In this document: piece after piece, positions 25,004 through 34,961 of the stretch | Layout of the letters: each line of letters starts with the position of its first letter | Numbering within the stretch: the stretch's first letter is position 1 | Assembly (NCBI RefSeq): GCF_017355935.1 | Contig: NZ_JAFIQT010000003.1 | Location: 193,450 to 257,449, forward strand | DNA from: Telluribacter humicola | GTDB taxonomy: Bacteria > Bacteroidota > Bacteroidia > Cytophagales > Spirosomataceae | Length of the DNA stretch: 64,000 nt | Direction: 5' to 3' | Notes under the pieces: model-generated | What the model was told of the DNA's origin: nothing | The model's input: only the letters and a program-made list of their open reading frames with translations | The model's database searches: none | Program-made: the position numbers and the translations under genes

Positions 25004-25510
25004 ATGAACCTGGTTATATCAGAGCAGTCAGTGAAGCTTCGCCCCATAACTGAAAACGATAAAGAAGTTCTATCGCGCATTTATGCCAGCACCCGGGAAG
25101 AAGAGATGAAGCGGGTGCCGCAGTGGAGTGCGGCCATGGTCAAAGCATTTCTTGAGCAGCAGTTTGATGCCCAGCATGACTACTACCAGAAAAATTATGT
25201 GGGAGCTAACTTCTGGATTATCGAAAAAGATGGGCAGGTAGTAGGCCGGCTGTATGTACAGGAAAACTTTCAGAACCGGGAAGTACGCATCATCGACATC
25301 GCGCTGCTGCCGACCTGGCGCAACCAGGGAATTGGGGCGGCTATACTAAACGATGTTATGAAGGAAGCAACCCGGCTACAGCGCCCACTGACTATCCACG
25401 TTGAAAGCTTTAATCCAGCTAAAAGCCTGTATGAGCGACTGGGCTTCAGAAAAGTAAGCGAAACCAACGGGGTTTATCACCTTATGGAGTGGCGTCCCGA
25501 TTCTAATTAA
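25004..25510 (+). CDS. GNAT family N-acetyltransferase
   Basis: This 168-residue protein of the Gcn5-related superfamily uses acetyl-CoA to acetylate an amine. The N-terminus VKLRPITENDKEVLSRIY is typical. The acetyl-CoA loop reads LLPTWRNQGIGAAIL (R/Q-x-x-G-x-G type) and the C-terminal strand reads SLYERLGFRKVSE. I start at ATG 25004 rather than a TTG two codons earlier. It lies inside the tail-collar operon, so one possibility is that it modifies the cassette proteins; that is inference only. Confidence 0.85.
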   Translation: MNLVISEQSVKLRPITENDKEVLSRIYASTREEEMKRVPQWSAAMVKAFLEQQFDAQHDYYQKNYVGANFWIIEKDGQVVGRLYVQENFQNREVRIIDIALLPTWRNQGIGAAILNDVMKEATRLQRPLTIHVESFNPAKSLYERLGFRKVSETNGVYHLMEWRPDSN

Positions 25511-25526
25511 CAAAGACCTTTTATCA

Positions 25527-25826
25527 ATGGATTTAAACCTTGTTACTAGTACAGATTTCAAAGCCCTGCTGCATCAGTCGCTTCAGGTACATTTTACGCC
25601 CGACGTAACGCTTACAGCCGAGTTAGTGGAGGTAACTGAGCTGGGAGGCTATTCCCCTCTGGAGAGGATGCCTTTCTCGATAGTAATAAGAACGGATCAA
25701 AAAAAGGAATACTATAATCAAGGCACATTTGTAGTAGAGCACCCTCAACTGGGAGCTCTGCCTGTTTTTCTGGTACCGCTGGGATTAGATGGGAAAGGTA
25801 TGAGATATGAAGCGGTTTTTTCTTAA
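25527..25826 (+). CDS. DUF6916-like small protein
   Basis: This 99-residue beta-rich protein without signal peptide has the pattern PFSIVIRTDQ, QGTFVVEHPQLGALPVFLVP and a C-terminal YEAVF, which fits DUF6916 as I remember it. The function is unknown. It begins 16 bp after the acetyltransferase gene and is the last member of the run before the giant secreted protein, which starts 105 bp later. A near-consensus -7 box (TCACTTTG, 25870-25877) in that gap may give the large gene its own transcription. Confidence 0.6.
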   Translation: MDLNLVTSTDFKALLHQSLQVHFTPDVTLTAELVEVTELGGYSPLERMPFSIVIRTDQKKEYYNQGTFVVEHPQLGALPVFLVPLGLDGKGMRYEAVFS

Positions 25827-25931
25827 AAGTAACGATAAAAACAAGTACACACCTATTCAGCAGTAACCATCACTTTGCACTATTGAAGGTGCACCACACA
25901 TTTATCTTGATTTCCCCCTTTTCTCTAAGGT

Positions 25932-28900
25932 ATGAAAAACATTTACTCTCTGATTATGGGTGCCACTCTGTTGGCGCTATGGATTCCCTTTAACTACACC
26001 ATCGACGACTTCACTCTATACGATACATTTCGTATAGAAAAAACAAAACCCGACCAATCCCAAAAACCGGATAAAAAAGCCCGGGTACTGTTATCCAAAT
26101 CTCCACTACGGGTAAAACGACAGGGAATTGCCGCTCTTATGGCCCCTGCCATTGCCGCTACCAAGACCTACTCGCTTACCAGTGACACCGGCCTGACGGG
26201 GGCCTCAGCTGGCGATGAGCTGGAGTATACTATCGTGATAACCAACTCAGGTGATACCGACGCTACGGGCGTAGCGTTTAGCGATCTGATTGATGCCAAT
26301 ACCACCCTGGTAACCGGCTCGCTGAAGGTTTCACCTGTTGCTCAGAACGACAACTACCAAACCATCGGAAACGTAGGGCTTACTATACCGCAGGCAAGTG
26401 GCGTACTAACCAACGACGTCAATCCGGGTAATGGTACTTTGGTTATTACCACTGCCTCCCCCATTACTACTTCGCAGGGAGGAACCGTTACACTGAACAC
26501 GACGACGGGTGCCTTTACCTATGAGCCGGCACCGGGTTATACCGGAGGTAACGACACCTTTACCTATACCTTGAGCAATGGCTCTGACCTGACCTCTACG
26601 GCTACGGTTACTATCGCGGTATCTGGGAAAGTCTGGTTTGTGAATAATGCCGCCACCAACAGTGGTACAGGTACCTTGTCCAGCCCATTTAAGCAGATGT
26701 CGGACTTCAGCACGGCCAATACCGGTACCTCTGGCAAGCCCGGCGACAATGACTATGTTTTTATCTTTACCGGTAGCGGCAACTATACCGGAGCGGCTAC
26801 TCTGAGAACCGGACAAAAGTTAATTGGGCAGGGAGCAACTGCCAGTCTCTTAGCTATTACCGGCTACACGGCTCCTTCTGGCACTAACCAGCTTCCATCG
26901 ACGGGAGGTGTACATCCGGTACTAACAACTACCAGCCCAGGTACCAATGCCCTTACTGTAGGCTCGGGTAATACCCTGCGGGGCTTTACCATTGGTAACA
27001 CCACTGGCAGTAAGATTGACGGTACTAACTTTGGTACTCTTACAGTTAGTGAGGCAGTCCTTACCGGGAGTGGACAGGCCCTCAACCTAACCAATGGTAC
27101 TCTGGCGGCTACTTTTACGAGTATTACTTCTAACACTAGTGCAGCCGCGGGTATCAACCTGACCAACGTATCGGGTAACCTGACCAGCAACGACGGTACT
27201 ACCATCACCAACCCCACCACGCAGGGTATTAACATAAGCACCGCCTCCTCAGGTACTTTCAACTTTGGGAATACTTCTATCACTGGTTCGGGCAGCACAG
27301 GACTAGCGAGTTCCGGCTTTGCCAATACGCTCCAGTTCGGCACCCTCACTATTACTCCCGCCAATGGACAGAAAGGCATTGATATCAGTAGCGGCACCGG
27401 TACCCTGAATGTTACTACGGGCTCGGTTACTGCCAACGGAAACAGCGCTATAAGCATTGCCGGTACCAATACCTCCAACCGCATTATCTTAGGTGCTACC
27501 TTTACCAGTCTCTCCTCTACCAACAGTAGTGCAACGGGTATTAGCCTGAGCAATGTACAGGGCAACCTTACCTCCACCACTACTACGGTTACTAATCCTA
27601 CAGGTCAGGGTATTAATGTAAATAATGCTGTATCAGGTACCTTTAGCTTCGGTACAGCCTCTATTACCGCATCGGGCGGCACCGGCCTTGCCAGTTCCGG
27701 CTTTACCAATACACTACAGTTTGGCTCGCTGACTATCACTCCTGACGCCGGACAAAAAGGTATTGATATCACCGGTGCTACCGGTACTTTGAACATCCAG
27801 GCAAGCCCACAGATCACGACTACAAACAATACAGCCATCAGCATTGCCGGCTTGAACGTCAACAGCAAAGTCACCCTGGGCATCAACTTAACACAGGTAT
27901 CAGCAAACGGCTCATCCGGCTCTACATCTAAAGGTATATCCCTTACTAATACAAGTGGAAGTTTTCAGATAACGGGCTCAGGTAGTACGGCCGGTTCAGG
28001 AGGTACTATTCAGAATATTACACTACGGGGTATAGAGGTAATTAATGCTACCAACATTACTCTCAAGAATATTAATCTGATAAATGCTAATACCAGCCAG
28101 AGCAGTGTTATAAATGCGGCTGATTATTCGTCGGCCAGCGCAGCCGTCCATCTGGACAATGTCAACGGTGTATCCCTGGATAATGTAGATGTAAGTGGGA
28201 CTACCGTGCAGCGGGGGCTCAACGCCAAAACGGTTCAGAACCTCAGCATGACAAACAGCGACTTCATCAACTGCGGTACTGAAGCTCAGGAAGGAGCTAT
28301 GGCCTTTCAGGATTTATCAGGCACTTGCTCTATAACCAATTCAACGTTCAGGAACAGCTACGAACATGCTGTCAATATTATCAATACCAGTAAAAATGTA
28401 ACCTTGGTTATCAACAACACTACTTTTGAAGGTACCACATTTGGTTCGGGACTTCTGGTTGATAGCTGGGGTACTTCCAACACGAAGGTTACCGTCACAA
28501 ACACTAGCTTTACCAAAATTCCTTCGGATGCCATCAAGACCATAAATTCCGAGACCTCCATCGGTAACTATGAAATAGCCAATAGTACCGTCGATCCTAC
28601 TAATCCAGGTACTTCTCCCAATGATGTAGGTACTGTATTTGAGATAGCCAGTAATGGAACCAGTACCGTCTATATCAATATTCATGATAACGCCAGTTTG
28701 AAAGGAAAAGGGGGTAGTTTGATTAATCTGGCACCTGCTGAGCAATCTACCATGCATGGCAAAGTCCATAACAACACCGTTACCTATCTGCCAGAAACAA
28801 CCGCAACAACAGGACGTGGTATTGAAGTATTCGGGCAGGATAATGCAATAGGAAGATTTTCTATTACGAACAATACTGTTAATAATATTCCTCTTTCCAA

Positions 28901-31900
28901 CGGGATTGATGTCAATACACGCAGAGGTACTACGGGTACTGGCCGTATGGATGTGACCATTACGGGTAATACCATTAATATGCCTCAACCCGTTACAGCA
29001 ACAGGCTACAACATTCGGCTTGAAGCGGGTAATAACTCGACTTCTGTTAACGTAGTGTGTGGTAATGTAGCAAACAATGTCATACCTTCCGGAGGAAAAG
29101 GAAATAATGGTCATTTCAGAGTAAGTTCCTTCGGTACAGGCTCCCTACTTCTGGAAGGTGCCGGCGCTAATGCTAGTAATATCTGGGATAATAAATCTAA
29201 CAATCCGACATCTGCCAATGGTGCCGTAATATCAACTCGTAGTGGTACTAACCTGCAGGTAGGACAAACCTGCCTTACTCCCTCCAATCCTCCACCAGGC
29301 CGGATTGCCGCCGAAGAAACGTCCGAAGAGGTTCCTGCCAGCGCGGCTCTTGCCACTACAGCAGCATCTGATTCGATTTCAACAAACCCATCCGACACCG
29401 TTGTTGCCTCTACTATCGAAACGGCTGCTGACTCGACTCCTGTCAAGCAGGATGTAGCCAGCCAACAGCCTCCTGTCAGAGACCCCGAACCCATTACCCA
29501 AACGAATACTTCCGCCCGGACAGCCACAACTCAAGCAGTTGAAGATGTGCTAGTCAATGGCTCTGGAAGCGGCTTTACCCTTCCGGCAGGTAAGAGCGTT
29601 ACTATTAAGTTCAAGGTTACCATCAATAGCACCATCCCGGCTGGTACGTGTCAGGTTTCTAACCAGGGAAGGGTATCAGGCAGTAATATCTCCAATGTAC
29701 TCACGGATGATCCGGGGGTAGGAGGCTCTGCTGACCCTACTGTTACACCACTCATATCCGCTCCGGTTATTACAGCTAACCAAACCAACATCATCACCGA
29801 CCCGGACGCCGGAGTTTGTACAGCTTCCGAATCCTTTGCGGTAACAGTGGCTGGTTGTCCTGCTCCTACCATTACGTATAAGATCGGGAATGATGTCATT
29901 ACTTCACCACACATTTTCCCGAGTGGTACTACTACGGTAAATGTAACGGTATCCAACGGGAACGCCCCGGATGCTACCTCTTCCTTTACCGTTACGGTCA
30001 ACCCGCAGGCAGCCCCGGCTATTAACCAGGAGCCTGTAGCTAAGTCTGTTTGTGCAGGCTCCAACGCTACCTTCTCGGTCACGGCCTCTGGTACAGGGCT
30101 GTCATACAAATGGCAGAAAAAAACAGGTGACGGAGAGTTTATTGATATCCCAACCGCTGGCAATACCAGTGCCGCTACGGCTACCCTTACTCTGCCCGCC
30201 GTAACGCTCAGCGAGAGTGGTACCCAATACCGGGCCATAATATCCAATCAGTGCGGTGGCAGTACCACTTCCAGTGCAGCAACACTTACGGTTACTCCTC
30301 TACCTACTGCCACAGTTAGTGGAACCACAACCGTATGCCAGGGCTCTACCAGTCCTGTGATCACCTTTACCGGAGCTAGTGGTACCGCACCCTATACCTT
30401 TACCTATCGGATAGGCAACGGTGCTGAGCAAACTGTATCAACCGAAGGCACTAATACCTCGGTTACAGTACCACAAGTAACAAGTACCGCCGGAGCATTT
30501 ACCTATACATTGATGAGTGTAAAGGATGCCCTGGCAGGCGAATGTACCCAGCCTCAGACCGGTTCTGCTACTATAACCATCACCCCACTTCCTACGGCGA
30601 CGATTAGTGGTACTATTACAGTCTGTAAGGAATCACCAAACCCGGGTATTACGTTTACCGGGGCTAACGGGACGGCTCCCTATACCTTTACCTATACCAT
30701 CAACGGGGAGGAAAAGACAATCACTACCACCACAGGTAATTCAGTAAAGGTAGTTCAGGAAACAGATGAAGCAGGCTCTTTTGTCTATACCCTGGTAAGT
30801 GTGGCGGATGCCGGCCAATGCAGCCAGCCTCAGACTGGTTCGGCTACTGTTACGGTAACCAACCCAACAGAAGGCGGTACCGTATCAGGTAGTGCTGTTG
30901 TCTGTAAAGACGCCAACAGTGGCACGCTTACGTTATCGGGCTATACCGGCAACATCATCAAGTGGCAGAGCTCAACCGACAACAGCACCTGGACTGATAT
31001 TGCTAACACTACCACCAGCCAGACCTACACCAACCTCTCACAAACTACCAGCTACCGCGCCGTCGTGCAGAGCGGTGACTGCGGAGGAGTCTTCTCTACC
31101 ACGGCCACGGTAACCATTGTTCCCATCACAGCCGCTACGGCCTCGGGTACTACTACCGTGGGACAGGGTGCTGCACAACCCTCTGTGACCTTCTCGGTCA
31201 CCGGCGGAACCGCCCCCTACACCTTTACCTACACCGTAGGCAGCGGAAGCTCTACCACCGTCTCTACGACCGGAGTCGCCACTACCGCTACCGTGCAGCA
31301 GCCTACCACCAGCGTCGGCAGCTTTACCTATACCCTGGTCAAAGTCACGGACGCTACCGGCTGTGACTTTACGCCGGCTACGGCGCAGACGGCCACTATC
31401 ACCGTCAGCTCCGACCTCACCGCTACCATCAGCGGTACCACCACCGTCTGTAAGGATGCCACCGCTCCCAACCTGACCTTCACGGCCAGCGGAGGCACAG
31501 GTCCTTTTACCTTCTACTATACCGTCAACGGCCAGGCTGAGCAATCGGTCTCTACGACTGGTGACGCTACAACGGCCCTGGTACCACAGCCTACTGCTGC
31601 CGCCGGCAGCTTTGTCTATGCCCTTACCAGAGTCACCGGGGCTGGCAACGCCTCCAACACCATCACCGGACAAACCGCTACCGTAACCGTTACGCCAGCG
31701 TCCGAAGGAGGCAGTATAGCGGGCAGTACTACAGTCTGTAAAGACGCCAATAGTGGCACGCTTACGTTATCGGGCTATACCGGCAACATCATCAAGTGGC
31801 AGAGCTCAACCGACAACAGCACCTGGACTGATATTGCTAACACTACCACCAGCCAGACCTACACCAACCTCTCACAAACTACCAGCTACCGCGCCGTCGT

Positions 31901-34829
31901 GCAGAGCGGTGACTGCGGAGGAGTCTTCTCTACCACGGCCACGGTAACCATTGTTCCCATCACAGCCGCTACGGCCTCGGGTACTACTACCGTGGGACAG
32001 GGTGCTGCACAACCCTCTGTGACCTTCTCGGTCACCGGCGGAACCGCCCCCTACACCTTTACCTACACCGTAGGCAGCGGAAGCTCTACCACCGTCTCTA
32101 CGACCGGAGTCGCCACTACCGCTACCGTGCAGCAGCCTACCACCAGCGTCGGCAGCTTTACCTATACCCTGGTCAAAGTCACGGACGCTACCGGCTGTGA
32201 CTTTACGCCGGCTACGGCGCAGACGGCCACTATCACCGTCAGCTCCGACCTCACCGCTACCATCAGCGGTACCACCACCGTCTGTAAGGATGCCACCGCT
32301 CCCAACCTGACCTTCACGGCCAGCGGAGGCACAGGTCCTTTTACCTTCTACTATACCGTCAACGGCCAGGCTGAGCAATCGGTCTCTACGACTGGTGACG
32401 CTACAACGGCCCTGGTACCACAGCCTACTGCTGCCGCCGGCAGCTTTGTCTATGCCCTTACCAGAGTCACGGGTGCTGGCAACGCCTCCAACTCTGTCAC
32501 CGGACAAACTGCTACCGTAACCGTTACGCCAGCATCGGTAGGTGGTACCGCTACGGCTACGGCTGCTACGGTCTGTACCGGCACGGGTACAACCATTAGC
32601 CTCTCGGGCCATACCGGTACTATCCAGTGGCAGAGCTCGACGGACAACAGCACCTGGAACAACATCGACGAACAAACCAGCGCCTCCCTCAACACGGGTA
32701 ACCTTACTACTACCACCTACTTCCGCGCCCGCGTTACCAGTGGTGTGTGTAGTGAGGCCTTCTCATTAGTAGCTACCGTCACCGTACTTGCCCCTGCCGT
32801 ACCTGTTGCAGCAGGAACTACCATTGCTTTTGGCGAATCAGCTACCCTAACAGCTACGGGTTGTACGGGTGATGGGTCCGTGCTGAAATGGTACCAGGCC
32901 TCAGACAATGCCCTGGTCACTATGCCCGTATCGCCCGCTGTTACTACCCAATACTACGCCCGCTGCGAGCAGACGCTGGGACAACTGGTATGCCTCAGCG
33001 ACAAGAGCGAGAATGTCACACTGACGGTGCTGAATCCGACACCACCGGTGGCTCAGGATGCCGCTTTCTGTGCCGGCGCTTCGGTTACTCTGTCCGCCAC
33101 CGGCTGTACGGGCGATGGCTTTACGTTGAAATGGTACCAGGCTTCGGATGATGCTCTGGTCACCATGCCCGTATCACCCGCTGTGACCACCCACTACTAT
33201 GCCCGCTGTGAACAACTCATCGGCAACACCACCGCTATTAGTGATAAGAGTAATGAGGTAGAAGTAGCTGTACTAGCGCCATCGACTCCGATAGCGCAGG
33301 GAGCTACTGCCTACCAGGGGCAGGCAGTAACACTTACAGCCACTGGTTGCACGGGAGAGGGTTTTGTCCTGAAATGGTACCAGGCTTCGGATGATGCTCT
33401 GGTCACCATGCCCGTATCACCCACCGCGGCCACTGCGTACTACGCCCGCTGCGAGCAGACCCTACACGGTACCAGTTGCCTGAGCGGTAAGAGCAACGAG
33501 GTGACCCTCCAGGTGGGAAAGCGCTTGTTTGTCAATATAGCTAATCAGTCAGCCACACAGAATGGTAGCAGCTGGGCCACCGCCTACAGCAACCTGCATA
33601 CAGCTCTTGCCGCCGCAACGGCCGACGTAGAAGTATGGGTAGCCAAGGGGACCTATTGGACTACCTCTACCAAAAATCGTACAGTTTCCTTCCAGGTGCC
33701 CAACGGCGTACGCCTCTACGGGGGCTTAGCCGGAATTGAGGACGCCCTGACAGAGCGGGACGTCAAAACCAATGCTACCATCCTGAGCGGGGAGATTGGC
33801 GACCTCAACAGCGTTGGAGACAACTCTTACCATGTAGTGCTGTTTAGCGGCAATGACAACACTACCCGCCTCGACGGCTTTACCATCACCGCCGGTAATG
33901 CCAACATGGGGGGTATAAAACCGGTTGAGCCTTCAAATACTGACCAACCAATTGACTTGAATATGGGAGGCGGTATAGCTATGGACGGAGGCGCTAAGCC
34001 AGTAATAGCCAACTGTACCATCATCGCCAACCATGGTGCTTTTGGGGGCGGAGTTTCTCTTATCAGTAGTAGTCCCACCTTCCTGAACTGTACCATACGG
34101 GGCAACCAGGCTAGCTTCGGCGGGGGTGTCTACAACGTCTACAGCTCGCCTCAGTTCACCAACGTCTTGTTCGCGGGTAACTATGGTCCCGGCGGCGCCC
34201 TCTACAACAGCCAGAGTACGCCTATACTGACCAATGTGACTATAGCAGGCAACGGAGGAGAGCGGGCCGCCAGCCTCAACACCCGCGAGAGCCACCTGAC
34301 CATCCGTAACTCAATTATCTGGGGCAATCAGGGGCAGACCCTGGACCAGAACGCTACCATCAGCAACAGCATTGTGGAAGGAGGTTATGTGGGAACGGGT
34401 AACCTGAACGTGAATCCACGGTTTGTGCAACCCGTAGTTTACGATCAGGCGCCCACGCTGGCAGGAGATTACCGCCTGCAGAGCAGTTCTGCGGCTATCG
34501 ATGCGGGAGATAACACGGTGACAAGTGGGGATCTGGATCTGGATGGCAACGCCAGACGCTACAACGGAGGCGTGGTGGATATGGGAGCCTATGAGTACCA
34601 GGGAAGCCGCACCGGGAGTGGCATGGTCATCAGCATCAGGACAGGTAACTGGGAAGATCCCTCTACCTGGGATGTAGGTCGTGTTCCGGCCGCCGGTGAT
34701 CAGGTAGTACTGGATCAGAACCATACGGTCTCTGTGAATGGTACCGCTACGGCTCAAACCATTGAATACCGGCAGAACGCTACCCTCCAGTTTAACGGTA
34801 CTAACAGCAGTATCCAATTGGGATTATAA
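25932..34829 (+). CDS. Giant secreted repeat protein (DUF11, beta-helix and Ig-like modules; putative adhesin)
   Basis: A 2965-residue protein. A hydrophobic N-terminus (MKNIYSLIMGATLLALW) looks like a signal peptide. In order: a DUF11-like domain (about 78-135, ELEYTIVITNSGDTDATGV); a cadherin/Big-like domain (about 137-230); a long right-handed beta-helix (about 233-1115, opening VWFVNNAATNSGTGTL); an acidic Ser/Thr linker (1128-1195); a second DUF11-like segment (about 1200-1270); Ig/PKD-like domains with conserved TVC and APYTFTY motifs (about 1280-2250), including two near-identical 278-residue units; three 81-residue Ig-like units (KWYQASD); a second beta-helix with FGGGV turns (about 2532-2890); and a short end domain (TGNWEDPSTWDVGRVPAAGD). 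No T9SS sorting domain is seen at the C-terminus. It is probably a cell-surface or released adhesin; its partners may be the preceding collar proteins. Confidence 0.85.
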   Translation: MKNIYSLIMGATLLALWIPFNYTIDDFTLYDTFRIEKTKPDQSQKPDKKARVLLSKSPLRVKRQGIAALMAPAIAATKTYSLTSDTGLTGASAGDELEYTIVITNSGDTDATGVAFSDLIDANTTLVTGSLKVSPVAQNDNYQTIGNVGLTIPQASGVLTNDVNPGNGTLVITTASPITTSQGGTVTLNTTTGAFTYEPAPGYTGGNDTFTYTLSNGSDLTSTATVTIAVSGKVWFVNNAATNSGTGTLSSPFKQMSDFSTANTGTSGKPGDNDYVFIFTGSGNYTGAATLRTGQKLIGQGATASLLAITGYTAPSGTNQLPSTGGVHPVLTTTSPGTNALTVGSGNTLRGFTIGNTTGSKIDGTNFGTLTVSEAVLTGSGQALNLTNGTLAATFTSITSNTSAAAGINLTNVSGNLTSNDGTTITNPTTQGINISTASSGTFNFGNTSITGSGSTGLASSGFANTLQFGTLTITPANGQKGIDISSGTGTLNVTTGSVTANGNSAISIAGTNTSNRIILGATFTSLSSTNSSATGISLSNVQGNLTSTTTTVTNPTGQGINVNNAVSGTFSFGTASITASGGTGLASSGFTNTLQFGSLTITPDAGQKGIDITGATGTLNIQASPQITTTNNTAISIAGLNVNSKVTLGINLTQVSANGSSGSTSKGISLTNTSGSFQITGSGSTAGSGGTIQNITLRGIEVINATNITLKNINLINANTSQSSVINAADYSSASAAVHLDNVNGVSLDNVDVSGTTVQRGLNAKTVQNLSMTNSDFINCGTEAQEGAMAFQDLSGTCSITNSTFRNSYEHAVNIINTSKNVTLVINNTTFEGTTFGSGLLVDSWGTSNTKVTVTNTSFTKIPSDAIKTINSETSIGNYEIANSTVDPTNPGTSPNDVGTVFEIASNGTSTVYINIHDNASLKGKGGSLINLAPAEQSTMHGKVHNNTVTYLPETTATTGRGIEVFGQDNAIGRFSITNNTVNNIPLSNGIDVNTRRGTTGTGRMDVTITGNTINMPQPVTATGYNIRLEAGNNSTSVNVVCGNVANNVIPSGGKGNNGHFRVSSFGTGSLLLEGAGANASNIWDNKSNNPTSANGAVISTRSGTNLQVGQTCLTPSNPPPGRIAAEETSEEVPASAALATTAASDSISTNPSDTVVASTIETAADSTPVKQDVASQQPPVRDPEPITQTNTSARTATTQAVEDVLVNGSGSGFTLPAGKSVTIKFKVTINSTIPAGTCQVSNQGRVSGSNISNVLTDDPGVGGSADPTVTPLISAPVITANQTNIITDPDAGVCTASESFAVTVAGCPAPTITYKIGNDVITSPHIFPSGTTTVNVTVSNGNAPDATSSFTVTVNPQAAPAINQEPVAKSVCAGSNATFSVTASGTGLSYKWQKKTGDGEFIDIPTAGNTSAATATLTLPAVTLSESGTQYRAIISNQCGGSTTSSAATLTVTPLPTATVSGTTTVCQGSTSPVITFTGASGTAPYTFTYRIGNGAEQTVSTEGTNTSVTVPQVTSTAGAFTYTLMSVKDALAGECTQPQTGSATITITPLPTATISGTITVCKESPNPGITFTGANGTAPYTFTYTINGEEKTITTTTGNSVKVVQETDEAGSFVYTLVSVADAGQCSQPQTGSATVTVTNPTEGGTVSGSAVVCKDANSGTLTLSGYTGNIIKWQSSTDNSTWTDIANTTTSQTYTNLSQTTSYRAVVQSGDCGGVFSTTATVTIVPITAATASGTTTVGQGAAQPSVTFSVTGGTAPYTFTYTVGSGSSTTVSTTGVATTATVQQPTTSVGSFTYTLVKVTDATGCDFTPATAQTATITVSSDLTATISGTTTVCKDATAPNLTFTASGGTGPFTFYYTVNGQAEQSVSTTGDATTALVPQPTAAAGSFVYALTRVTGAGNASNTITGQTATVTVTPASEGGSIAGSTTVCKDANSGTLTLSGYTGNIIKWQSSTDNSTWTDIANTTTSQTYTNLSQTTSYRAVVQSGDCGGVFSTTATVTIVPITAATASGTTTVGQGAAQPSVTFSVTGGTAPYTFTYTVGSGSSTTVSTTGVATTATVQQPTTSVGSFTYTLVKVTDATGCDFTPATAQTATITVSSDLTATISGTTTVCKDATAPNLTFTASGGTGPFTFYYTVNGQAEQSVSTTGDATTALVPQPTAAAGSFVYALTRVTGAGNASNSVTGQTATVTVTPASVGGTATATAATVCTGTGTTISLSGHTGTIQWQSSTDNSTWNNIDEQTSASLNTGNLTTTTYFRARVTSGVCSEAFSLVATVTVLAPAVPVAAGTTIAFGESATLTATGCTGDGSVLKWYQASDNALVTMPVSPAVTTQYYARCEQTLGQLVCLSDKSENVTLTVLNPTPPVAQDAAFCAGASVTLSATGCTGDGFTLKWYQASDDALVTMPVSPAVTTHYYARCEQLIGNTTAISDKSNEVEVAVLAPSTPIAQGATAYQGQAVTLTATGCTGEGFVLKWYQASDDALVTMPVSPTAATAYYARCEQTLHGTSCLSGKSNEVTLQVGKRLFVNIANQSATQNGSSWATAYSNLHTALAAATADVEVWVAKGTYWTTSTKNRTVSFQVPNGVRLYGGLAGIEDALTERDVKTNATILSGEIGDLNSVGDNSYHVVLFSGNDNTTRLDGFTITAGNANMGGIKPVEPSNTDQPIDLNMGGGIAMDGGAKPVIANCTIIANHGAFGGGVSLISSSPTFLNCTIRGNQASFGGGVYNVYSSPQFTNVLFAGNYGPGGALYNSQSTPILTNVTIAGNGGERAASLNTRESHLTIRNSIIWGNQGQTLDQNATISNSIVEGGYVGTGNLNVNPRFVQPVVYDQAPTLAGDYRLQSSSAAIDAGDNTVTSGDLDLDGNARRYNGGVVDMGAYEYQGSRTGSGMVISIRTGNWEDPSTWDVGRVPAAGDQVVLDQNHTVSVNGTATAQTIEYRQNATLQFNGTNSSIQLGL
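27139..27906. repeat. Imperfect tandem repeat, about 384 bp, in the beta-helix region
   Basis: Two units of about 128 residues repeat the order GLASSGF, NTLQFG, LTITP and GQKGIDI. The offset between the TTCCGGCTTT segments at 27311 and 27695 is 384 bp. The copies differ at many positions, unlike the repeats at 30901-32568. Confidence 0.7.
30901..32568. repeat. Two tandem units of 834 bp, nearly identical
   Basis: Unit 1 (30901-31734) and unit 2 (31735-32568) are in frame (278 codons). From about 30917 to 31637 unit 1 appears identical to unit 2 in my reading; divergence is confined to the ends. Neighbouring Ig modules of the same protein are far more diverged, which indicates a recent duplication or gene conversion. 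Assembly across this stretch should be treated with care. Confidence 0.9.
32794..33522. repeat. Three tandem 243-bp units (81-residue Ig-like modules)
   Basis: The segment encoding KWYQASD recurs at exactly 243-bp spacing (32885, 33128, 33371). Unit boundaries are approximate. The second and third units share a longer identical stretch than either shares with the first. Confidence 0.85.
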
Positions 34830-34893
34830 ATAAATTGGCCACCAGCGGCTGATAGCATCGATAGTACTACGAATACCAGTACCTCCTGTTACC

Positions 34894-34927
34894 AGAAAAG
34901 CCGCCCCCAATTAGGGGCGGCTTTTCT
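34894..34927. terminator. Bidirectional terminator between the giant gene and the acyl-CoA dehydrogenase gene
   Basis: A 14-bp perfect stem (arms AGAAAAGCCGCCCC and GGGGCGGCTTTTCT) with a 6-nt loop lies between convergent genes. Confidence 0.9.
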
Positions 34928-34961
34928 CATAGTGTATTGTATGGTAGGTACCTTTGGATTA

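Noticed and set aside
31038-32675. Two long minus-strand open frames (about 210 and 267 codons) inside the giant gene
   Set aside because: They are antisense to the two 834-bp repeat units and mirror each other because the plus-strand repeats are nearly identical. Their Gly/Arg/Ser-rich content is what one expects from the reverse strand of Thr/Thr/Ala codons, and there is no start context or family match.
30300-33530. Regular repeats that might suggest a CRISPR array
   Set aside because: The repeats are 243 and 834 bp, in frame and protein-coding (Ig-like modules); there are no short repeat-spacer units and no cas genes.
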